DNA of 64,000 nucleotides from JAPORK01 sp026710285 (GTDB lineage Bacteria; Pseudomonadota; Gammaproteobacteria; Pseudomonadales; Endozoicomonadaceae): NCBI GenBank assembly GCA_965201045.1, contig OZ241746.1, positions 620,001 to 684,000 of the forward strand, read 5' to 3'. Shown piece by piece: positions 9,420 to 19,323 of this stretch (position 1 is its first letter; each line of letters starts with the position of its first letter). The notes under the pieces were generated by a model. It saw only the letters and a program-made list of their open reading frames with translations, ran no database searches and was not told where the DNA came from. The position numbers and the translations under genes were made by a program.

Positions 9420-12400
9420 CTAACTGGCGTAACTCAGTACGGGGTTTAGAAAGCTTTGCATGTGCTCAAGAAACAGAGGGTGGTATGTTCCATCTGCTGA
9501 TGAAAAAACCGGTCCCATATATTTGAATACATCTCTGAATTTACGTACCTGTGAAAATAACTCTATTGTGTTAGCGTTGAATGCAATTATATCAAAATCA
9601 GGGAAGCCGTACGCAACATCCAGAGCATCCATGTCAAAATCAATACGATACATCGCGCATGCACTTTCATCAAAGGTAACAGACCTGGAGTATGCATACT
9701 TTTTTCTTAGTACAGTTAAAAATGCACCCCTATGAAGTCTTGTAGAACCAGCTTCTGTTATATGAAAAAGATTACCTTCTTCTCTCATTCTGGCGTTAAT
9801 AATTCTTTCCATCATAGGTATATTATAATTAGCAGCACCTGCTTCCTCGCCTGAATCTTCGATATTATTGAATGCAGTCGTTGCATTGTTAGTAGCTGCT
9901 GATGGCAGGTTCAGATATTCTGCTGCTCCGTTATTATCAACAAGTTCTGCCTCTTCAGAAGTTTCTGTATCTATTTCATGCATTTGATATTGTTCTACAT
10001 GCCCGTCTACACAAAACCTGTCTTCACTAACCATAGAGGATGTATCTGCATCACTGGTTACAGATGATAATACATCTGTATCACTTGCTGTAACGGATGT
10101 TTCACTCTGAAAAAAATTGAGATCAATGAATCGATCATTCACAGAAACAGAACCTACAGCAGAACCTGGTATAAATGCACAAGCTGCTATTGATGCAACA
10201 AACTCTGCCACTCCAATAATAGCTCCAGCAATATTTAATCCCTTATTAGGAGGGGCAGCAGCGGCGATCACCGGAATACTTGCAGGCACAGCAACTGCTG
10301 ACATAGTAGCGATAGTGGCAGAATAACCTGCTGAGAAGACCAGTGCACCCATGGAGGCAACAAAAAGTGCTGCGGTTACTACTGTACCGGTAATATGCGC
10401 CCATTTTTTAGGGACAGCACTAAATCCCAGGGTGCCGATATAGCCTGCGATGGTTGTTGTTTTACCGATCCATTTTGGCATATTGCCGTCAGGGTCACTG
10501 TTCATTATTGGATTATTGTTGCCAAAACCATAGCCACCCGTTAGCGGATCTTCACTGACAAAATAGCGCTGCTGCGGATTGTAAGTTCTGTGACCTGCAC
10601 CTAAAAACTGCCAGCCAGTGGCAAAGTCAGTGCGTTGTCCTTCAAATCCGAGTAGCATTTGTTGATAAAAGGGGATAGAGATTGTCGAAGGCGTATGCCA
10701 TGACATACCATAAGGGCTGTAAACAGTGCGTTTAGTTAATTTATAAGTATGCTGATTTTCACCTTCTTTAGTGAAAACACCCACAATATCTCCCCGGTAA
10801 TTTTGTTCATAAAACTGATCAATAATGCCATCTGTGGTTTGAGCAACAGTTTCATAACCGATGGTATGCGTTACGTTATCAGAGGTATGAACATCTTCAT
10901 TAATCAACTGATCTCCATGGTAAAACAGATAACGAGTACCTTGAGTACTCTGCTCGGTAACTTCTTTACCCTCACCATCATAGCCATAATTACTCACAAT
11001 TCCTGCAGGCGTAATCACCTGAGTAATCTGATTAAAAGCATTGTAATGAATTTGATTTTGCTGTACATCCGTGGTCATATTACCAGCAGGATCATAATTA
11101 AAATATTTTATTGTTGGTATTTGTGCATTCCATTGTGTGTGGATACTATGCAGACGCAGCGGTGCTGTGGCATCCGCATAACTAAATGTAACGGTTTTGC
11201 TTATGGTCTTTTGTTGTGCAGTGTGCAATATTTCTTTAACTTTTGCCAGTTGATTTAATGGTGTAAAGGTATAGTCTTGCTGAGTAATAACCGGAGCACT
11301 GTGTAAATCACTATCTGCAAAGCTGGTATCGTGCGGACAAAATGGTAATTCTGCAGAGCCAGAACAAGACATTGAAATTAAATTATCCAAAGCATCATAT
11401 TGATAATTTAAGGTACTCTGCTCACCATTTTCAGCAGATCTTTTGACCGTAATAATGTTATTATCAGCATCAAAAGTATAGTTCCATTGCGATAGCAGAT
11501 GGTTGGCTAACATATCACGAACCTGTACAGAACGACCGTAGTTATCATAAGTAACGAAGCGCTGCATACCACTACCATAAGTAGTAGCAGTCACACGTGA
11601 AAAACCATCATGAACCAGTGAATACAGAAGTGAATATGCAGATTGCTTTTTTGAACAATAATACTGTGCGCTTATTCTTCCTAATGCATCATAATTATTG
11701 ATTGTTGAATTGCCTGAAATATCTGTCATGCTGGTAACACGTCGGTTATTGTCATATTGCCACGTTAACTGATAGTCAGGATTGTGGTTATCTCCTGTGT
11801 GTATGAGTTGCATTGGTAATCCGTCATCACTATAATGCCATTGAGTGACACCGGTATTGTCGGTTTTTTTCTCAGGTAATCTGGTAATATGGTTATAATC
11901 AATAGCCAGAACAGGCTGACCATCGAGCATTTTGAGTATAGGCAGACCAATGGCATTGTATTTCCATGTAATAACATGACCTGCTGGTGTTGTCCGGGTT
12001 GAAATTTGACCATTAACCGTATATTTGTAAGTGGTTTTTTTCCCATCTTCGCCTGCTTTCCATAGCATCTCTCCTACTGAATTATAAGCAGCAGAAGACA
12101 ACAGGTATTGCCCTCCGGCGGCAGGTAAAACCAAGGTTTGTATAACCTGATTGGTAAGATTATACACTTTATGTGTTTTGTCACCGTTGGAATTAACAAT
12201 ATCTGTTGAGCGACCAAAGAAGTCATAATATTTGCTCACCTGTTTACCTGACGGTCCGGTTATGGTTAAGACTCTACCAAAATTGTCATAGGTGACTTTT
12301 GTTGTCTGTGTACCATTTTTTGTACCACCCCCTTTACATAAGATTTCTGCTGCTGGTAGTCTTTGTTGTAAAGCCGGTATTGTAATTTGTTCAACCGGTT

Positions 12401-14921
12401 TGTCCAGGCTGTTGGCACGTACAACAGAGATGGGTGAGCGGTTTCCCTGTGCGTCTTCTTTATAACTAATTTTACAACGATCGTGATCTTCGTAACGGGT
12501 AAACAATATTTCTTTATCGGGTAAATAAACACGACAAATTCTTCCGGTTTCATCATAGATGAAATGACTGGTCAGCACCTTTTTTTGTTGATCAGAAGTA
12601 ATAATATAGTGCTGCTCTTTAATAATCTGCCCGTAAGGATTGTAGAAATTTCGGCTCACTGGTAACCAGCGTCCGGATTGCACTTTTCCTGTTTTGGTAA
12701 TCGCTTCAGAAAAGTCGGTCAATTTACGCCCGAGACTATCAAAAATAACTTTATGTCGTAAACCGGAAGGTGCGGTAATCAATAGCTGATTTACAGCCGG
12801 AGAGACAATATACTGATAGCGGGTATTAACTGCAAAAGCAGTACCTGCAGCATTCTCTTTCTGGATTAGCCGACCAAAGCGATCGTAGTGATAACGGGTA
12901 ATATTAATTCCGGACGGATCAGTCATTTCAAGAAGCTGATGAGTAAATACACTACGGGTAGCCACTGCTGAACACTGTCTTGTGCCATTGCCTGTATCCA
13001 CACAACTATAAGTTGTGCGTTTACTGCCATCACTACTTAGTGCATAATGGTAGTTTGTTGTAACAGAAGTTAATGTTGCATTTTTTGGAAGATTTCCGGT
13101 CAGTCGTGTTTGTTGTAATAAACCGTAAGTAACCGGAACCGCTTTATCTTTATAATAATGTCGTGTAAATGTGCGCCATTCATTACCTGCCTTATCGGTT
13201 TTATGATCTAATACCAATATATAGCCATCATTATTGAGATTGGTTAATTTACGATAGTAGTTGTTAGTTACAACAGGAGTCAAAGAGGTATCACCTTTAG
13301 CCGGATAAATAGTGATCGACTCTGGAAGATTACTAAATGACCAGCTATCTGGCTGCGCAGGACAGGCAGCATCACCTTTAACCGGACAATAGCGGGTTTG
13401 GGTAATAATTCCATAATCGTTTATTGTACGAATAATATGCCCCTGCTTATCATAATCCATGATCATACTGCTTACAGAAGGTATTTTAGAATTATTACCC
13501 CAGATCTTAATCACCGTTTTTAAAGGCAGACTATAGGTTACCGGTAGATTATCAAAATTTATATTTGCACAACCGTTGATTTTATCAATACGACAGTAAA
13601 AATTTTGTTCTTCTGATAAAATATGGCTGGTTTTATCACTTATTTTTTTATCATCAATGAGTAAGTGATATTTATTATAAGTATGAATATCAGAAACAAG
13701 CCCATCATCTTTTATTGTTCTGTATGTATAAGTAGAATGGGTTTCAAATAACAGGTCTTTCTTAATATTCGGCATTGAGAAAAGTCCTGAATTAAAGGCC
13801 AGGTAGTTATGTCTGTTGCTGTTAGCTGTTGAGTATTGATAACGGATCACCGCAGGTAACTGATCACCACCCGGAATAACTTCAGAAAACGAGACAACAC
13901 ATAAACCACTGCCCTTGGTTTGGCTGTATGCCGGTAGCAACATTGCACGGGAACAATCGTAGTGTAATTTTTGTATCAAACCAGTAGGATAATCTTCCTC
14001 TGCAATTAAGTGACCTCTATATTTTATATTAATTGCAGGTGTTGTCTGCTCATTAAGTTGAGGTAACGTAACGGTTTGTAGTTTATCATCAGCGATATTT
14101 ATCAATATTGGAGCAGGTTTACCTTCTGTACTGTAGCTGGTAACAACGAGGATGTTTTCTTTTCTTATTAACGTCAGGTGATGTTTTTCATCATCGGAAA
14201 CCGTTGCCAGCAAATGAGATCCTGGTGCATAACTAAAATTAACTCCCCAGCCATTTTGCTGTTCAAGACGTACTTCATAACCCTGATGGTTGAGTATTTC
14301 TCTTAATCCGTTAGCATAAGTAACAGTGAAGTGAGTATTTTTACTTCCACTGATAAGAATATCTTTTAGTTTATGATACATAGGTATCCAGTGGCTATGA
14401 TTTATTTTTTGAAGATAAAAAAATTGACCGGTTGACGTAGTTAACTGATTAGTAGCCAGATTAAAATGTGTTAAATTCCAGCTCCAACCTTCACCGAGTC
14501 CGTCCGGATTAGCCATTGAGTTACTGCTGTAACCAGCATTAAGTGTAATATCAGGACCATGTCCTGTATTGCTAAGCAAATTGCCTGCTTTAATATAGGT
14601 GCTCAATATACCTGTGCGCGGATCAACATGAACACCCCAGTCTTTGGTAAAATTAAAAGCATTGGACCATAGCGATGATGCATCATTTTCAGTGCCATGA
14701 AGTTTTTGTTGTTTGCCGTGAGAAGCGTGTTTTTCTGCTGCCTGACCCGTTTTACCAGCATTTTTTTTAGCTGTCCAATGAGAATCAAGGTAAGCAGCAG
14801 CCCTGGCATTGTGACTGAATAAAACAGATTTTGTCCAACCTGTCAGATTAAGGTAAACTAATAGAAACAAATTAAAAAACAGTAATTTACTAATAAAATA
14901 TAAGGCTTTCATAAATAACAA
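9420..14921 (-). CDS. Giant RHS/YD-repeat protein with unique C-terminal tip
   Basis: This 1833-residue protein has a membrane-spanning or signal segment at residues 8-28. A conserved N-terminal region (about 80-230) is shared with the second RHS gene at 63115. Many YD repeats (for example YHYDRFGRL near 680, YGYDGEGKEV near 1312) lead to the RHS-associated core, ending RTYNPQQRYFVSEDPLTGGYGFGN...DPDGN at about 1480. The last 353 residues are a different module: two hydrophobic alanine-rich stretches, an acidic Ser/Thr/Glu-rich linker, and a terminal globular part of about 130 residues that I do not recognise. RHS proteins form a shell around a cleaved C-terminal toxin, and tips vary by recombination. 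No immunity-like gene follows; instead an F-box-like relic lies next to it. No VgrG or PAAR gene is nearby. Secretion route and target are unknown; a host-directed toxin is inference. Confidence 0.9.
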   Translation of the reverse strand: MLFMKALYFISKLLFFNLFLLVYLNLTGWTKSVLFSHNARAAAYLDSHWTAKKNAGKTGQAAEKHASHGKQQKLHGTENDASSLWSNAFNFTKDWGVHVDPRTGILSTYIKAGNLLSNTGHGPDITLNAGYSSNSMANPDGLGEGWSWNLTHFNLATNQLTTSTGQFFYLQKINHSHWIPMYHKLKDILISGSKNTHFTVTYANGLREILNHQGYEVRLEQQNGWGVNFSYAPGSHLLATVSDDEKHHLTLIRKENILVVTSYSTEGKPAPILINIADDKLQTVTLPQLNEQTTPAINIKYRGHLIAEEDYPTGLIQKLHYDCSRAMLLPAYSQTKGSGLCVVSFSEVIPGGDQLPAVIRYQYSTANSNRHNYLAFNSGLFSMPNIKKDLLFETHSTYTYRTIKDDGLVSDIHTYNKYHLLIDDKKISDKTSHILSEEQNFYCRIDKINGCANINFDNLPVTYSLPLKTVIKIWGNNSKIPSVSSMIMDYDKQGHIIRTINDYGIITQTRYCPVKGDAACPAQPDSWSFSNLPESITIYPAKGDTSLTPVVTNNYYRKLTNLNNDGYILVLDHKTDKAGNEWRTFTRHYYKDKAVPVTYGLLQQTRLTGNLPKNATLTSVTTNYHYALSSDGSKRTTYSCVDTGNGTRQCSAVATRSVFTHQLLEMTDPSGINITRYHYDRFGRLIQKENAAGTAFAVNTRYQYIVSPAVNQLLITAPSGLRHKVIFDSLGRKLTDFSEAITKTGKVQSGRWLPVSRNFYNPYGQIIKEQHYIITSDQQKKVLTSHFIYDETGRICRVYLPDKEILFTRYEDHDRCKISYKEDAQGNRSPISVVRANSLDKPVEQITIPALQQRLPAAEILCKGGGTKNGTQTTKVTYDNFGRVLTITGPSGKQVSKYYDFFGRSTDIVNSNGDKTHKVYNLTNQVIQTLVLPAAGGQYLLSSAAYNSVGEMLWKAGEDGKKTTYKYTVNGQISTRTTPAGHVITWKYNAIGLPILKMLDGQPVLAIDYNHITRLPEKKTDNTGVTQWHYSDDGLPMQLIHTGDNHNPDYQLTWQYDNNRRVTSMTDISGNSTINNYDALGRISAQYYCSKKQSAYSLLYSLVHDGFSRVTATTYGSGMQRFVTYDNYGRSVQVRDMLANHLLSQWNYTFDADNNIITVKRSAENGEQSTLNYQYDALDNLISMSCSGSAELPFCPHDTSFADSDLHSAPVITQQDYTFTPLNQLAKVKEILHTAQQKTISKTVTFSYADATAPLRLHSIHTQWNAQIPTIKYFNYDPAGNMTTDVQQNQIHYNAFNQITQVITPAGIVSNYGYDGEGKEVTEQSTQGTRYLFYHGDQLINEDVHTSDNVTHTIGYETVAQTTDGIIDQFYEQNYRGDIVGVFTKEGENQHTYKLTKRTVYSPYGMSWHTPSTISIPFYQQMLLGFEGQRTDFATGWQFLGAGHRTYNPQQRYFVSEDPLTGGYGFGNNNPIMNSDPDGNMPKWIGKTTTIAGYIGTLGFSAVPKKWAHITGTVVTAALFVASMGALVFSAGYSATIATMSAVAVPASIPVIAAAAPPNKGLNIAGAIIGVAEFVASIAACAFIPGSAVGSVSVNDRFIDLNFFQSETSVTASDTDVLSSVTSDADTSSMVSEDRFCVDGHVEQYQMHEIDTETSEEAELVDNNGAAEYLNLPSAATNNATTAFNNIEDSGEEAGAANYNIPMMERIINARMREEGNLFHITEAGSTRLHRGAFLTVLRKKYAYSRSVTFDESACAMYRIDFDMDALDVAYGFPDFDIIAFNANTIELFSQVRKFRDVFKYMGPVFSSADGTYHPLFLEHMQSFLNPVLSYAS

Positions 14922-15571
14922 CTTTATTGATTTAGATTTTTTTGAAATAGCGGATTGATAAGATCAGAGTAGCCTGAATGGACCATAAAAGATAAAATTT
15001 TGAATCGTATTATAGACTATTTAGCCAAATGCTTCGGACAGTTTCGATTAAAACAACCTGTAGATACCCTCGGGGCAGAGACTTCTACCACAGTGCATGA
15101 TCGTTTTATGGCTGTACAGTGTATTCATACTTGATAAATAAACTGTCACTTTTCATAAGCATGCCGTTATTTCCATGAAATATCAGTCAGTTAGTTATTA
15201 TTCAAGATTAGATTAATACAAAAAGGAGTTGACAGTATAAGAGGAATGAAGAGATAATAAGCGAACTATTTTTTAGTATTCTTCCATTGGTGCTAAGGAA
15301 AAACATTTTACAAAAATTATTGGCATTTTTTAAAGTCTGAATATTATCCGTAGTGTTAAACATTGTTACTACGCAGAACGGATTTCAGTGTGCTTATAAT
15401 TGAAGTTATTCTGACTGCAGGAAAGTAATTTTTCCATTTAGTATTAATAAGATGTATTGCGCAGTTTTGTTGCTTATTTTTTTATACCTGTTTAATTTGA
15501 GTACGCAAATATTTTTAATAACGCATTAATTTAAAAAAACATAATTTTTAATCGTAACCGAGGTATCTAAA
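14922..15571. other. Gene-free interval between RHS and ankyrin genes
   Basis: This 650-bp divergent intergenic region probably holds promoters for both flanking genes, but none stands out. At about 15035 a CTTCGGACAGTTT motif matches the terminus of the 140-bp repeat family. At 15068-15085 CTCGGGGCAGAG is followed by ACTTCTACCACAGTGC; the same 12-mer occurs inverted at 18216-18227 beyond the ankyrin gene. No ORF or RNA gene is visible. Confidence 0.5.
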
Positions 15572-17191
15572 ATGCCGAACAAACTTTCTGTGCAGAGAGT
15601 ATTCGAAAGCACAACAATATCAGTCAAACAGACATGTAATAATGAACAACAATACATTCATGTATTACGTGTCGTGCAGATTGCAAAAAAAGAGTTAAAT
15701 ATTCAGAGCAGTAATCTTTTACCAATATTACCACAACCCCAGGGGCAAAAGGAAATTGATCTTAACTCTCTGCTGGCTACCATGAAAAATGTTCAAACTA
15801 CTAAAAAGGCAGTCTGTCCCCCGCAAACAGAAACACCTACAGATGCTGTTAAAAAAATGCATGTAATAAAAGTAGCCCCGATTACCAAAGCAGCAAAAAC
15901 TACCGTTGATAAAAAAGAGTATGATTATAATACAGCCCTGATTCTCGCCAGCCAGAACGGAGACAGCGACAAGGTTTCTAAACTACTGAAATCCGGATAT
16001 ATTGATATTAATACAGTGAGCACTGCACTAATAATGGCCAGTAAAAACGGACATAGTGAAATAGTTTCCATGATACTGAACTATCTGCGTGCTCACATTG
16101 ATATAGTAAAAGCAAGTGGTTTGATGGCGATAATTATTGACTGCTGTCAAAAATATTTCGCTTCCGACACAGTAAATCCCGACGTTAATAAAGAATTTTT
16201 GAAAACAATGTTAAAATTGCTTAACGTTGAAGATATTGATATCAACACACAAACACTAGAAGAAGGCCTTACACTCTTAATGATAGCCATACAAAACGCA
16301 TTTACTGAGACGGCGGTGGAATTACTTAACAACCGAAATATTAATGTCAACATGGCAACATATAATGATCATATAACAGCACTTATGATGGCCTGTGAGC
16401 AAAAAAATTTATCAGTACTTCAGCATTTAATTGCAGATACAAACCTTGATATCAATGCAAGGGATAAAGAAGGTTGTACAGCACTCCACTACGCCTGTAA
16501 AATGGGAGATATAAAGGTAGTTTCAGCTTTGCTCGCACACCAACAGATTAATATCAATGCAGAGGATGCAAATGGTTTAACACCATTAATGCAGGCCTGC
16601 AAATATGGTTATGAAGAGATAGCTTCTCTTTTGATTAAATATGCAGCAAATGTCAATGTACAAAATAAACAGGGTCTCACCGCCCTGATGATAGCTAGTA
16701 TGAACAATGATAAAAATATAGCTGACTTGCTGATTAAATCTGAACAAATTGATTCCGGTCAGGCGCTGATAAAAGCTTGTGAATCTGGAGACAAAGAGGT
16801 TTTTTTCAGTTTGCTTAAACATAAACCAGATATTGATATTAATACAGTAAATGAAGAGAATAAAACAGCATTTCAGTTTGCAGCAACAAGGAAAGATATT
16901 GAAATTACTGAACGCTTACTTGATTACGCTAAGCACAATAAGCTCATACCAGAGATTACCTTCAGAGATGTAAAACAGATAATGTTTTTTGCAGCTACAC
17001 AAAGAAAATTCGCTGTTGCTAATGACTTAATGAAATTCTGTCGTATTAATAAGGCTGGCTACCGCTCAGGAGTTCACCCTGATTACGCTGCACAGGATAA
17101 AATACTTACGAAAATATTAAAAAAAAGAAATTTTATTTTCGGTCTGTTAGCTGTACTGACGATTGCAATTATTACAAGTTACTTTTTTTAA
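15572..17191 (+). CDS. Ankyrin-repeat protein with C-terminal membrane anchor
   Basis: The start is supported by GAGG 9 bases upstream. Residues 1-110 are low-complexity and Lys-rich with no signal peptide. Residues about 118-470 hold nine or so ankyrin repeats, for example TALHYACKMGDIKVVSALL, TPLMQACKYGYEEIASLLI and TALMIASMNNDKNIADLLI, each ending in (D/N)IN or NVN. The last 20 residues (FIFGLLAVLTIAIITSYFF) form a single hydrophobic helix after basic KKR, the layout of a tail-anchored membrane protein. Ankyrin proteins are common effectors of intracellular bacteria; the tail anchor suggests insertion into a host or bacterial membrane. Function and secretion are inference. Mobile-element debris follows. 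Confidence 0.88.
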   Translation: MPNKLSVQRVFESTTISVKQTCNNEQQYIHVLRVVQIAKKELNIQSSNLLPILPQPQGQKEIDLNSLLATMKNVQTTKKAVCPPQTETPTDAVKKMHVIKVAPITKAAKTTVDKKEYDYNTALILASQNGDSDKVSKLLKSGYIDINTVSTALIMASKNGHSEIVSMILNYLRAHIDIVKASGLMAIIIDCCQKYFASDTVNPDVNKEFLKTMLKLLNVEDIDINTQTLEEGLTLLMIAIQNAFTETAVELLNNRNINVNMATYNDHITALMMACEQKNLSVLQHLIADTNLDINARDKEGCTALHYACKMGDIKVVSALLAHQQININAEDANGLTPLMQACKYGYEEIASLLIKYAANVNVQNKQGLTALMIASMNNDKNIADLLIKSEQIDSGQALIKACESGDKEVFFSLLKHKPDIDINTVNEENKTAFQFAATRKDIEITERLLDYAKHNKLIPEITFRDVKQIMFFAATQRKFAVANDLMKFCRINKAGYRSGVHPDYAAQDKILTKILKKRNFIFGLLAVLTIAIITSYFF

Positions 17192-17272
17192 CGACATATT
17201 TTACTGTTATAAAAATTGACTGTTGATGATAGTGCCGAAGCAATCCTGTCACTCCTGTACCTTGTAATTTAA

Positions 17273-17570
17273 TTATGAAGAGCAGACCGTAGGAACTTCC
17301 CCCACAGTCCCTCGCAGAATCGTACGTGAATCTCTCGATTCATACGGCTCCATCAGGTAAACACACCGATCATTCCTGCACTCCAATGTGTAAATAAACG
17401 AGGATACTGCTTCATAATTCTTCCCAACAATCGCATGACTCGGGTCTTGTGTTGACGGATAATATCTTTGCATCCATTTATCAAAAACACAATGCAACCC
17501 CAGCTCGGAGTTTTTAATTTAATAAAATCTTTACTTAACAAATAGGTAATACTAAAAAGCTGCGTCATTC
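17273..17570 (-). pseudogene. 3' remnant of a group II intron (maturase C-terminus plus domain V)
   Basis: Read on the minus strand, 17570 to about 17370 resembles the degraded C-terminal end of an intron-encoded reverse transcriptase (RLLGRIMKQYPRLFTHWSAGM) with frame breaks. It is followed by the structured 3' end. The reverse transcriptase core is absent, so this is a decayed fragment. The 17505-17580 part overlaps a dispersed repeat also found at 25083 and 27212, which may be flanking sequence. Confidence 0.6.
17317..17350 (-). ncRNA. Group II intron domain V hairpin
   Basis: This 34-nt hairpin on the minus strand opens GAGCCGTATGA, closes TTCACGTACGATTC, and has a GAGA tetraloop, the AGC catalytic triad and the two-base bulge, all as in bacterial group II intron domain V. 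The 34-nt length matches the canonical size. It belongs to the remnant around it, not to a working ribozyme. Confidence 0.7.
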
Positions 17571-17580
17571 TGGCAGGGAT
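17505..17580 (+). repeat. Dispersed repeat (GAGTTTTTA...GTCATTC...GGCAGGGAT)
   Basis: This segment of about 76 bp matches 25083-25162 and, inverted, about 27212-27293. Shared features are GGAGTTTTTAATTTAATAAAA, TTACTTAACA and CTAAAAAGCTGCGTCATTC. A related block lies inside the IS50-like elements ending at 20179 and 60473. It is non-coding and gives the appearance of a decaying mobile repeat. Confidence 0.6.
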
Positions 17581-17775
17581 TGTTGAGAAAATCTTACCTG
17601 GAAATAACCTCTATTTTCTTTGGTGAAAAGATCATATAGTGGCGCTGCTGGTTTTTTAGCATTGTCCGGAAGAGAATTACCCCACTAAAGTTTTTTAAAA
17701 CCTTTATCTCTTCGTCAGGAACATCAACTGTCTGCACTTTTTGCCATATACCTTTTTGCAATGATACAGCGCGGG

Positions 17776-18205
17776 TATGCGATCAGAACTGGACTTACTA
17801 TGAAAAACTGAAAGTGTACAAAAAGCAGTCTTCAGCAGAAGTGGCTGAAGGCTTATCTTCTGAATTTAACAATATTTTCACTCAGAAAACCAGCTTTTCT
17901 ACTTTAAATCAAACGTTAAAACGCTTGTTTAAAAATAAGGAAGAGTTACTGCTTGTGCTGAAAAGACCCGGAGTTCCGCTGCACACTAATGGCAGCGAAA
18001 GCGATACTCGGGATTATGTTAAAAAGAAAAAAGTTAGTGGCTATACCCGCAGTGATGAAGGCAGATGGTGTCATGATACCTTTGCCAGCTTGAAAAAACG
18101 TGCCGGAAATCTGGAGTTTCATTTTGGGAATGTCTTGGTGATCGTTTAACGGGAGGGATAAAAAATATTCCCTCGCTACCTTACATTATACGTCAAAAAA
18201 TAACA
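17776..18205 (+). pseudogene. C-terminal fragment of a DDE-type transposase
   Basis: The open frame CDQNWTYYEKLKVYKKQ... continues through ELLLVLKRPGVPLHTNGSESDTRD and SGYTRSDEGR, then shifts frame near 18120 into LGDRLTGGIKNIPSLPYIIRQK. The PLHTNGSE(S/N)D-R region carries the Glu of a transposase found in a little-classified group near IS66. The N-terminal two thirds is missing. Downstream at 18210-18228 the sequence CTGGGTAGCTCTGCCCCGAG may be the element's end. Confidence 0.7.
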
Positions 18206-18600
18206 GTGCCTGGGTAGCTCTGCCCCGAGTTATTGAGATGTTACAAAATAACAAAATAACGGCAGATTCAGTAAAGGCTGGTATATTTAGCAGGAGATAA
18301 ATCTTTTTAAGGGCTGTGAAAATGAGCAGAAAAAAAGAACAAGGGAAAGCGTTATCCTTTCAATTTTCTCACTTTTAGGAATTTTCAGATGATTTCTAAG
18401 CTAATAAAAATATCGTTTTGTCACATTAAAGAAGGAAAATCATGTGGTTTTGCTTTCATATATCTTTTAAATGGTTTAAAATAGCATGACGTGTATTTAT
18501 GCTTTATGCTGTTGGTTTAAGTTTGCTTTTAACAAAGATTCATAAAAGTTTATTTGTAAAGCGCTATAGTAACTTATAAATAACGATATCAAATGTTTTT
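18206..18600. other. Gene-free stretch upstream of hda
   Basis: After the transposase fragment and its end-like motif there is about 370 bp of AT-rich DNA with no gene. It should contain the hda promoter. I see no clear Shine-Dalgarno sequence before the hda ATG. Confidence 0.4.
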
Positions 18601-19320
18601 ATGATAAATTCGCTGTTGCAATTGCCTCTTGGCATACAATTAAGAGATGATGCCACGTTCGATAATTATTTACCGGGACCTAACCGAACAGCACTGAGCG
18701 TACTGTGTCAGACTAATAGCTCAGGAAATTTGCCTGTAGAGCAATTTATCTATCTTTACGGCGTGCCTGGTTCAGGGTGTACTCACTTACTTCAGGCTGC
18801 ATGCTATGAAGCGCATCACCTAAAACAACAATCTGTCTATCTTCCGGTTAATAAGCTTATCCATTATTCACCCAAGCTGCTGGAGTCAATGGAGAACCTG
18901 GACTTAATTTGCATTGATAACATTAATGCGCTGGCTAATAATCATCAATGGGAAGAAGCCATTTTTCATCTGTTTAACCGTGTAAGAGACACCGGTAACC
19001 GATTAATCATTGGGGGCAATAGCGCACCAAGACAGCTAAATCTTAATCTGGAAGATTTAACTTCTCGTCTATCCTGGGGGCTTGTAGTACAAATCCTTCC
19101 GCTAAACGATAATGAAAAGTGTGCAGCACTACGCTTGCGTGCTCAACTGCGGGGATTTGAAATAAGTGATGATGTTGCACGCTATATACTGCACTACAGT
19201 CCCAGAAACATGCACAAATTGTTTCATATTCTTGCAGTGCTCGATGAGGCAAGCCTAAGCGCTAAACGTAAGCTAAGCATTCCTTTCGTCAGAGAAGTCA
19301 TGCACTGCTACCATCAGTAG
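18601..19320 (+). CDS. hda: DnaA regulatory inactivator Hda
   Basis: Hda, with the loaded DNA clamp, stimulates ATP hydrolysis by DnaA and so prevents re-initiation. The 239-residue protein (E. coli 233) starts with a clamp-binding motif (LLQLPLGIQL), has a Walker A-like loop GVPGSGCTHLLQAA, Walker B LDLICIDNI, and the sensor region TSRLSWGLVVQILPL and LRAQLRGFEISDDVARYIL typical of DnaA-related AAA+ proteins. It lacks the DnaA DNA-binding domain. No strong ribosome site is visible before the ATG. The 3' end meets the convergent hydrolase gene with a 3-bp gap. Confidence 0.93.
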   Translation: MINSLLQLPLGIQLRDDATFDNYLPGPNRTALSVLCQTNSSGNLPVEQFIYLYGVPGSGCTHLLQAACYEAHHLKQQSVYLPVNKLIHYSPKLLESMENLDLICIDNINALANNHQWEEAIFHLFNRVRDTGNRLIIGGNSAPRQLNLNLEDLTSRLSWGLVVQILPLNDNEKCAALRLRAQLRGFEISDDVARYILHYSPRNMHKLFHILAVLDEASLSAKRKLSIPFVREVMHCYHQ

Positions 19321-19323
19321 TTT

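Noticed and set aside
10749..11258. Long open frame on the plus strand inside the RHS gene
   Set aside because: It is the antisense shadow of the RHS coding frame; no ribosome site and no protein-like composition.
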